DNA of 18,021 bases, from the NCBI GenBank assembly GCA_009699665.1, contig WLNS01000013.1, forward strand, positions 1-18,021. The letters run 5' to 3'. Source of the DNA: Actinomycetota bacterium (GTDB taxonomy: Bacteria; Actinomycetota; Actinomycetes; Actinomycetales; Microbacteriaceae). The notes beneath the pieces were generated by a model that saw only the letters and a list, made by a program, of their open reading frames with translations, did no database searches and was not told where the DNA came from. Positions 13,346 through 18,021 of the stretch are shown here, in pieces (the stretch's first letter is position 1; every line of letters starts with the position of its first letter). The translations under genes and the position numbers were made by a program.

Positions 13346-15633
13346 GCCGCCACGTTGCCGATACCGTTGCCAACGCCGAGGCGACTCCTGAGAAGGAGCA
13401 GCCCTTCGCTGCGCTGGGCCTCAAGCCCGACGAGTACGCCAAGATTCGCGAGATTTTGGGTCGACGCCCCACCTCGGGCGAGCTGGCCATGTACTCGGTG
13501 ATGTGGAGTGAGCACTGCTCATATAAGTCGTCAAAGATTTATCTGCGCCAGTTTGGCCAGAAGGTGACGCCCAAGATGCGCGAGCGCCTCATGGTGGGCA
13601 TGGGGGAGAATGCCGGCGTCGTCGACATCGGCGAGGGATGGGCTGTCACGTTCAAGGTGGAGAGCCACAACCACCCCAGTTACATCGAACCGTTCCAAGG
13701 CGCGGCCACGGGCGTCGGCGGAATCGTGCGCGACATCATCTCGATGGGGGCACGTCCCGTTGCTGTCATGGATCAGCTGCGCTTTGGTGCCATCGACAAC
13801 CCCGACACGGCACGCGTGGTACACGGAGTCGTGGGTGGCATCAGCTTCTACGGCAACTGTCTCGGCCTGCCCAACATCGGCGGCGAGACCTACTTCGACG
13901 CGGTGTACCAGGGCAACCCCTTGGTCAACGCTCTTGCGGTGGGCGTTCTGCGCCACGAAGACCTCCACCTGGCCAATGCCTCGGGTGTGGGCAACAAGAT
14001 TGTCTTGTTTGGCGCGCGCACCGGCGGCGACGGCATTGGCGGCGCATCCATTTTGGCGTCGGACTCGTTCGACTCAACCGGCCCCACCAAGCGCCCCGCG
14101 GTGCAGGTGGGCGACCCCTTCGCCGAGAAGGTGCTTATCGAATGCTGCCTCGAGCTCTATGCCGGCGGACTCGTCGAGGGCATCCAGGATCTGGGTGCCG
14201 CGGGCATCTCGTGTGCCACGAGCGAGTTGGCCAGTAACGGCGACGGCGGAATGTTTGTCGAGCTCGACAACGTTCTGCTGCGCGATCCCACGCTGACCGC
14301 CGAAGAGATTCTCATGTCAGAGAGCCAAGAACGCATGATGGCCGTCGTCACACCAGAGAAGCTCGACGCCTTCATGGCCGTCGTCGCCAAATGGGATGTG
14401 GAGACCAGCGTGCTCGGCGAGGTCACAGGCACGGGCCGCCTCGTGATTCACCACGGGGGCGAAGAAATCGTGAACGTTGACCCGCGCACGGTGGCCATCG
14501 ACGGGCCTGTCTACGAGCGTCCGGTGGCCTACCCCACCTGGATTGACGCCCTGCAAGCCGATTCGGCCAGCTCGCTCGCCCGGGCCACCGACGGTGCCGC
14601 CCTGCGCGAACAGTTTCTCACGCTCGTGGCCAGCCCCAACCTGGCCGACAAGTCGTTCATCACCGACCAGTACGACTATTACGTCATGGGCAATACGGCA
14701 CTGTCGTTTCCGGATGACGCCGGCATGATTCGCGTCGATGAAGAATCTGGCTTGGGCTTTGCCCTTGCTACCGATGCCAACGGGCGCTACTGCCAGCTCG
14801 ACCCCTATGAGGGAGCCCGGCTCGCACTTGCCGAGGCCTTTCGCAACGTCTCGATGTCGGGCGCGGTTCCCGCCGCCGTCACCGACTGCCTCAACTTTGG
14901 CAGCCCCGAAAATCCCGAAGTGATGTGGCAGTTCCAGCGTGCCGTCGAGGGTCTGGGCGACGCGTGCATGCAACTCGAGATCCCCGTGACCGGCGGCAAC
15001 GTGTCGTTTTACAACCAAACGGGTGACCAACCGATTCACCCCACACCCGTGGTGGGCGTGCTCGGCATCATCGACGACGTAGAGCGGCGAGTGCCGAGTG
15101 CCTGGCAAGACGAGGGCAACAATATCTATCTGCTCGGCGTGACAAGCACGGAACTCGACGGCTCGGCATGGGCGGGAACCATTCACGGTCATCTCGGCGG
15201 GCGGCCACCCCAGTTGAACCTCGAGACCGAGAAGAAACTTGCCCACCTGGTGCAGAGCGCGGCTCTTGAGGGTCTGCTGATGAGCGCACACGATCTTTCT
15301 GATGGTGGCCTGGCTCAGGCGCTAGCCGAGAGTGTGGCGCGCTTTGGCGTCGGCGCTCGCGTCTGGCTGAACGACATTCTTGAGCGCGACGGAATGGACC
15401 TCACCTCGGCGCTCTTTTCGGAATCTACGGCCCGCGCAATTGTGACGGTACCCCGAGAGGACGACGTCAAATTCGTTGGCCTGTGCGAGGCTCGCGGTTA
15501 TCCGGTTTTAAGAATGGGCGTCACCGATGGCCATGGCCCCGAGGCCACGCTGACCGTGCAGGATGTGTTCACCGTGCCCGTCGCCGAGATCCTCGAGCGA
15601 AGCCGCGCGACGCTGCCACACTACTTCGACTAG
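13342..15633 (+). CDS. purL: FGAM synthase large subunit PurL (small type)
   Basis: ATP-dependent synthetase subunit: FGAR + ammonia gives FGAM. 763 aa, the small PurL form that needs separate PurS and PurQ, both encoded directly upstream. Seen: WSEHCSYKSSK (55-65, with His58), FKVESHNHPSYIEPFQGAAT (104-123), GVGGIVRDIISMGARPVA (124-141), DLGAAGISCATSE, the second-half repeat motif LNFGSPENPE, VTGGNVSFYN and AHDLSDGGL. Both PurM-like halves are complete. It ends the purine run; the chorismate mutase gene converges from the other strand after a 37-bp gap with no clear terminator. Confidence 0.97.
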   Translation: MSRHVADTVANAEATPEKEQPFAALGLKPDEYAKIREILGRRPTSGELAMYSVMWSEHCSYKSSKIYLRQFGQKVTPKMRERLMVGMGENAGVVDIGEGWAVTFKVESHNHPSYIEPFQGAATGVGGIVRDIISMGARPVAVMDQLRFGAIDNPDTARVVHGVVGGISFYGNCLGLPNIGGETYFDAVYQGNPLVNALAVGVLRHEDLHLANASGVGNKIVLFGARTGGDGIGGASILASDSFDSTGPTKRPAVQVGDPFAEKVLIECCLELYAGGLVEGIQDLGAAGISCATSELASNGDGGMFVELDNVLLRDPTLTAEEILMSESQERMMAVVTPEKLDAFMAVVAKWDVETSVLGEVTGTGRLVIHHGGEEIVNVDPRTVAIDGPVYERPVAYPTWIDALQADSASSLARATDGAALREQFLTLVASPNLADKSFITDQYDYYVMGNTALSFPDDAGMIRVDEESGLGFALATDANGRYCQLDPYEGARLALAEAFRNVSMSGAVPAAVTDCLNFGSPENPEVMWQFQRAVEGLGDACMQLEIPVTGGNVSFYNQTGDQPIHPTPVVGVLGIIDDVERRVPSAWQDEGNNIYLLGVTSTELDGSAWAGTIHGHLGGRPPQLNLETEKKLAHLVQSAALEGLLMSAHDLSDGGLAQALAESVARFGVGARVWLNDILERDGMDLTSALFSESTARAIVTVPREDDVKFVGLCEARGYPVLRMGVTDGHGPEATLTVQDVFTVPVAEILERSRATLPHYFD

Positions 15634-15670
15634 GGTTTGGCCGCGCCCCTAAACTTTGCACTCGGGCAGA

Positions 15671-15994
15671 CTACTCGTCCCGCTGAGAGGCCAACCGCTC
15701 GTGGTGGTGAATCACTTCGTCGACCACAAAGTTGAACCATTTCTCGGCGAACGCCGGGTCAAGATCCGCTTGTTCGGCGAGCCCCCGGAGCCGCGTAACC
15801 TGACGCTTCTCGCGATCGGGGTCTGAGGCGGGCATGTCGTTCTGCGCTTTGAGCACACCCACCTGCTGCGTGCACTTGAACCGCTCGGCAAGCAAATGGA
15901 TAAGCGCGGCATCGATGTTGTCGATGCTCTGCCGCAACGACGCAAGGCGCGCCAACGCTTCGACGCTCAGGTCATCGTCTGCTTCGGAAGCCAT
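15671..15994 (-). CDS. Chorismate mutase, AroQ type
   Basis: 107-aa all-helical AroQ-class mutase, chorismate to prephenate, for Phe/Tyr synthesis. It aligns without gaps to the E. coli P-protein mutase domain at an offset of 10: Arg21, Arg38, Lys49, Asp58, Arg61 and Glu62 match E. coli Arg11, Arg28, Lys39, Asp48, Arg51 and Glu52. The position of catalytic Gln88 is His98, in VIHHHERL. That is unusual and may alter activity or its pH dependence, or may simply be the lineage norm. No signal peptide, so it is cytoplasmic. The ATG at 15994 has TAAAGT 6 nt upstream and no SD, so it is probably leaderless. No other aromatic-pathway gene is in the window. Confidence 0.9.
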   Translation of the reverse strand: MASEADDDLSVEALARLASLRQSIDNIDAALIHLLAERFKCTQQVGVLKAQNDMPASDPDREKRQVTRLRGLAEQADLDPAFAEKWFNFVVDEVIHHHERLASQRDE

Positions 15995-16000
15995 GCAACG

Positions 16001-16006
16001 ACTTTA
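16001..16006 (-). promoter_or_regulatory. -10 candidate for the chorismate mutase gene, leaderless
   Basis: TAAAGT on the minus strand, with exactly 6 nt before the ATG at 15994 and no SD. The clearest leaderless-type start in the window. The 94-bp gap 15995-16088 holds nothing else convincing. Confidence 0.5.
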
Positions 16007-16088
16007 GCGCAGGCCCAAGCGGCGACTGAGGAGTGATTTGCTCGGTGATTGCTGTGCCCGACCTCGAAGTGAACATGAGGCTCTCGGA

Positions 16089-16877
16089 CTAGTCGTCGTA
16101 AGAGTCATCATTAGCTTCGCCGCCTGAGCCACTTCCGCCGCCGTGAGACCCGTTGCCGCGTCCGCCGCCGTCGCGGCCCCCGTTGCCGCGTCCGCCGTCG
16201 TCGCGGCCCCCGTTGCCGCGTCCGCCGTCGCCGCGCCAACCCGTGTCGCCGCCGTTTTCACGTCCCGAGCCCCCGCCGGATCCAGAACCTCCGCCGGATC
16301 CCGAACCTCCGCCGGATCCCGAACCCCCGCTGTCGGAAGACCCGGAATCTGAATCATCGCCGGGATCTACATAATCTGAACCATCGCCGGGGTCCTCAGA
16401 ATCTTCACCATCGCCGGGATTTTGCCAGGGAGCTCCCGTGCGAGCCGGCAAGTTTCCGACACCACCGTCAGGTGCATTGGGGTCACTTCCCGAAACACCA
16501 TCGACCTCACTCTCGCCCTCCTCGACGACATCCTCGGAGAGAGGCGACTGACTCCAGGAATCTGACTCCTCAGCGAGGTGGTCATCAAAGACGGTGTCCA
16601 GCCCAGAAAGGAGATCGGGGTTTTCGAGCAAGCTCGATACTTGAGCGGCAATCGCTGGGTCAATAACGCCTGCCGCAATCGCTGCGGCAAGTTTTGTCGA
16701 CAAAACCTGGTTGAGTTCGGGCGAGAGATTATCGAGCCCCAGATTACCTAGCGTGCTGCTCACCAGCGCCTGCGCCACGGCATCAGATGAGGCGGCAAAA
16801 ACTGGATGCGCCACGAATGAGATGGGGACGCTCACGGCGAGCGCAATTCCCAGAATGGCGAATGGCTTCTTCCTCAT
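16089..16877 (-). CDS. Secreted protein with a three-part low-complexity repeat tail
   Basis: 262 aa, family not recognised. Residues 1-28 are a Sec signal peptide (basic MRKKP, hydrophobic core, VFA before the cut at 28/29). Residues 30-100 are a small helical region with LAAAIAAGVIDPA (63-75). After an acidic linker (about 100-150) come three successive tandem-repeat arrays: xPGDxxDxx, 9 residues (153-179); GSGSGG, 6 residues (about 184-204); and RGNGGRD-type, 10 residues (220-243). It has no LPXTG anchor; LPARTG at 143-148 has one residue too many and is mid-protein. The ATG overlaps the stop of the upstream lipoprotein gene (ATGA), so the two are co-translated. Possibly a cell-surface or matrix protein; this is inference from composition only. 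Confidence 0.82.
   Translation of the reverse strand: MRKKPFAILGIALAVSVPISFVAHPVFAASSDAVAQALVSSTLGNLGLDNLSPELNQVLSTKLAAAIAAGVIDPAIAAQVSSLLENPDLLSGLDTVFDDHLAEESDSWSQSPLSEDVVEEGESEVDGVSGSDPNAPDGGVGNLPARTGAPWQNPGDGEDSEDPGDGSDYVDPGDDSDSGSSDSGGSGSGGGSGSGGGSGSGGGSGRENGGDTGWRGDGGRGNGGRDDGGRGNGGRDGGGRGNGSHGGGSGSGGEANDDSYDD
16151..16240 (-). repeat. 30-bp tandem repeat in the secreted-protein gene
   Basis: CGTTGCCGCGTCCGCCG recurs at 16151, 16181 and 16211, an exact 30-bp period. Coding: 10-residue units of the RGNGGRDDGG kind. Confidence 0.9.
16273..16326 (-). repeat. 18-bp tandem repeat in the secreted-protein gene
   Basis: CCGCCGGATCCCGAACCT-type units start at 16273, 16291 and 16309. Coding: 6-residue GSGSGG units. 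Confidence 0.9.
16354..16432 (-). repeat. 27-bp tandem repeat in the secreted-protein gene
   Basis: CATCGCCGGG-headed units start at 16354, 16381 and 16408. Coding: 9-residue acidic units (N/D)PGDxxDxx, more diverged than the other two arrays. Confidence 0.8.
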
Positions 16878-17188
16878 TTTGTCGCCACCGCCACTTCACT
16901 CTCAGCCCGTTGCTTCCACAGTTTTAGGGTGTTCGCCAAGATGGAATCGCGTGCTTCATTTACCTCTGCCGACGACACGATGCCCTGGGTGACGGCCGCC
17001 GCGATGTCACCCGACGAGAGAATGACGGCGGCCAAAAGAACGCCATCGGGCGTAACGTCCGCCGGAAGCTTCTCGGTGAGGATATTCCCCGATTCGACGC
17101 CGGTCGGCAGTGAACAAGCCGCGAGGGTGCCAAAAGCGAGGGCACTCACCGCGAGGGAAATGGCTATTCCCATGACTATTTTGCGCAC
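16874..17188 (-). CDS. Small lipoprotein, partner of the secreted repeat protein
   Basis: 104 aa, family not recognised. The lipoprotein signal peptide runs through Ala24, with lipobox LAAC (22-25), so Cys25 would be lipidated and the protein anchored to the outer face of the cytoplasmic membrane. The mature part is about 80 residues and mostly helical: VLLAAVILSSGDIAAAVTQG (50-69), then IVSSAEVNEARDSIL (70-84) and a charged C-terminus. IAAAVTQGIVSSA (62-74) aligns with LAAAIAAGVIDPA in the adjacent secreted protein. Start: GTG at 17188 with TACTCT 6 nt upstream and no SD; ATG 17173 is a possible shorter start. The stop overlaps the next gene's ATG (ATGA). Confidence 0.82.
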   Translation of the reverse strand: MRKIVMGIAISLAVSALAFGTLAACSLPTGVESGNILTEKLPADVTPDGVLLAAVILSSGDIAAAVTQGIVSSAEVNEARDSILANTLKLWKQRAESEVAVATK

Positions 17189-17194
17189 CGTTAT

Positions 17195-17200
17195 AGAGTA
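17195..17200 (-). promoter_or_regulatory. -10 candidate for the lipoprotein gene, leaderless
   Basis: TACTCT on the minus strand, with 6 nt before the GTG at 17188. No SD. It would give the exported pair its own promoter, separate from purA upstream. Confidence 0.4.
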
Positions 17201-17230
17201 GGCCCCCCAGCTGGATACTGACGTAGTCGA

Positions 17231-17259
17231 AAATCGAAGATTTACCCAAGAAGTTTGGG
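17231..17259 (-). terminator. Weak hairpin pair downstream of purA
   Basis: Two short perfect inverted repeats lie just after the purA stop: CCCAA/TTGGG (17245-17259, loop of 5) and AAATC/GATTT (17231-17243, loop of 3). On the purA strand the second is followed by TTTCG only. They are too short for a confident terminator, but they sit where one is expected. Confidence 0.25.
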
Positions 17260-17270
17260 CACTCGACAGG

Positions 17271-18021
17271 CTAAATCAGCTCGTTTCGTACCACGATGGC
17301 GTCGCGTCCCGGGCCCACACCAATCGCCGAAAATGGCGCGCCGCTCATGGCCTCGAGCGCCAGTACGTATTTCTGCGCGTTCGCGGGCAAGTCAGCAAAC
17401 GACCTGACGCCGGTAATGTCTTCGGTCCAGCCAGCAAAGTTCTCATAAATCGGGCGGGCGTGGTGAAAATCGCTCTGATTGACGGGCACTTCATCAACGC
17501 GCGTGCCGTCGATGTCGTAGGCGACACACACCGGAATCTGCTCGAGGCCCGTCAGCACATCGAGCTTGGTCAGCACAAAGTCGGTGACTCCGTTGATTCG
17601 TGTCGAATACCGCGCAATCGGAGCGTCGTACCAACCGCAGCGGCGCGGGCGGCCCGTCGTGGTGCCGAACTCGAATCCCTTGGCCCGCAAAAACTCTCCG
17701 TCGTCGTCAAAGAGCTCGGTGGGGAACGGTCCCGATCCGACCCGCGTCGTGTAAGCCTTCACGATGGCAATGACGCGATCCACGCGCGTGGGGCCAACCC
17801 CCGAACCCGTCAGGGCGCCTCCACTCGTGGCGTTCGACGAGGTCACAAACGGATAGGTGCCGTGATCCACATCGAGCATGGTCGCCTGGCCGCCCTCGAA
17901 GAGCACCGTCTTGTTCTCATCCAGCGCGTTGTTCAATTCGAGCGAGGTGTCACACACCAGGGGACGCAGCCGTTCGGCATAAGACGTCAGTTCCGAAACA
18001 ACCTCATCGGCGGTGATGGCA
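17271..18021 (-). CDS. purA: Adenylosuccinate synthetase, C-terminal part
   Basis: First step of the AMP branch: IMP + aspartate + GTP gives adenylosuccinate. 249 residues are readable up to the window edge. The family is about 430 aa, so roughly the first 180 residues, including the GTP-binding P-loop, lie beyond 18021. The frame stays open past the GTG at 17957, which is therefore internal and not a start. Seen: VLFEGGQATMLDVDHGTYPF, TSSNATSGG, GVGPTRVDRVI, TTTGRPRRCGWYD (the Arg-rich IMP/aspartate loop) and NGVTDFVLTKLDVL. The order and spacing are normal, with no sign of decay. It ends 82 bp before the lipoprotein gene on the same strand. Confidence 0.96.
   Translation of the reverse strand, partial: AITADEVVSELTSYAERLRPLVCDTSLELNNALDENKTVLFEGGQATMLDVDHGTYPFVTSSNATSGGALTGSGVGPTRVDRVIAIVKAYTTRVGSGPFPTELFDDDGEFLRAKGFEFGTTTGRPRRCGWYDAPIARYSTRINGVTDFVLTKLDVLTGLEQIPVCVAYDIDGTRVDEVPVNQSDFHHARPIYENFAGWTEDITGVRSFADLPANAQKYVLALEAMSGAPFSAIGVGPGRDAIVVRNELI

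Noticed and set aside
16004..16088. Terminator of the secreted-protein gene
   Set aside because: Only a bulged stem (CCGA..CCTC against GAGG..TCGG) with no U-run is seen; too weak to call.
16430..16450. LPXTG sortase signal (LPARTG) in the secreted protein
   Set aside because: It has two residues between Pro and Thr, lies mid-protein, and is not followed by a hydrophobic segment and basic tail.
17955..17957. GTG at 17957 as the start of a short purA
   Set aside because: The frame stays open to the window edge with plausible PurA sequence upstream, and the family needs about 180 more N-terminal residues.

Overview
The window looks like a chromosomal segment from a GC-rich actinobacterium, most likely of the family Microbacteriaceae. 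This rests on four things: a DUF3073 gene beside purM, a sterol-carrier-family gene beside purD, dispersed repeats of the GGTTTCGA...TCAACCAGCG type that I recall from that family, and several genes that appear to be leaderless, with a TANNNT box 6-9 nt before the start codon. No database was searched, so the family assignment is an inference.

Layout. 1-2.9 kb (+): a KimA/KUP-like APC-superfamily permease, then two crcB fluoride-channel genes in an overlapping tandem. 2.9-3.2 kb (+): a leader with a perfect hairpin and the DUF3073 gene. 3.2-5.6 kb (-): a six-helix membrane protein with a very basic, lysine-rich tail, and purM, which overlaps it. 5.6-7.1 kb (+): purF, divergent from purM. 7.1-9.5 kb (-): an iron-sulfur (6-4)-photolyase-like gene with a 45-aa DUF2256 zinc-ribbon gene overlapping its start, a small membrane protein, and a sterol-carrier-family protein. 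9.6-15.6 kb (+): purD, purC, a small unrecognised gene, a repeat array, then purS-purQ-purL. 15.7-17.2 kb (-): a chorismate mutase, a secreted protein with a repetitive tail, and a lipoprotein. 17.3 kb to the right edge (-): the C-terminal part of purA.

How the genes work together. The core is de novo purine synthesis. PurF makes phosphoribosylamine, PurD makes GAR, PurS-PurQ-PurL together make FGAM, PurM makes AIR, PurC makes SAICAR, and PurA starts the AMP branch. PurN/PurT, PurE/K, PurB and PurH are not in the window. The genes are spread over both strands in several short units. Coupling is tight inside units: ATGA overlaps for purD-purC, purQ-purL and the lipoprotein/secreted-protein pair; TAATG for purS-purQ and DUF2256-photolyase; TGATG for crcB-crcB.

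Most of the window is ordinary housekeeping. The least explained parts are: the exported pair at 16.1-17.2 kb, which share a short helical motif and include a tail built from three different tandem repeats; the dispersed repeat that has become coding sequence at the start of purC; the 54-bp duplicated repeat array before purS; the membrane protein with a histone-H1-like tail; and a chorismate mutase with His at a position that is Gln in the E. coli enzyme. I saw no tRNA, rRNA, CRISPR array, insertion sequence, phage gene or defence system.
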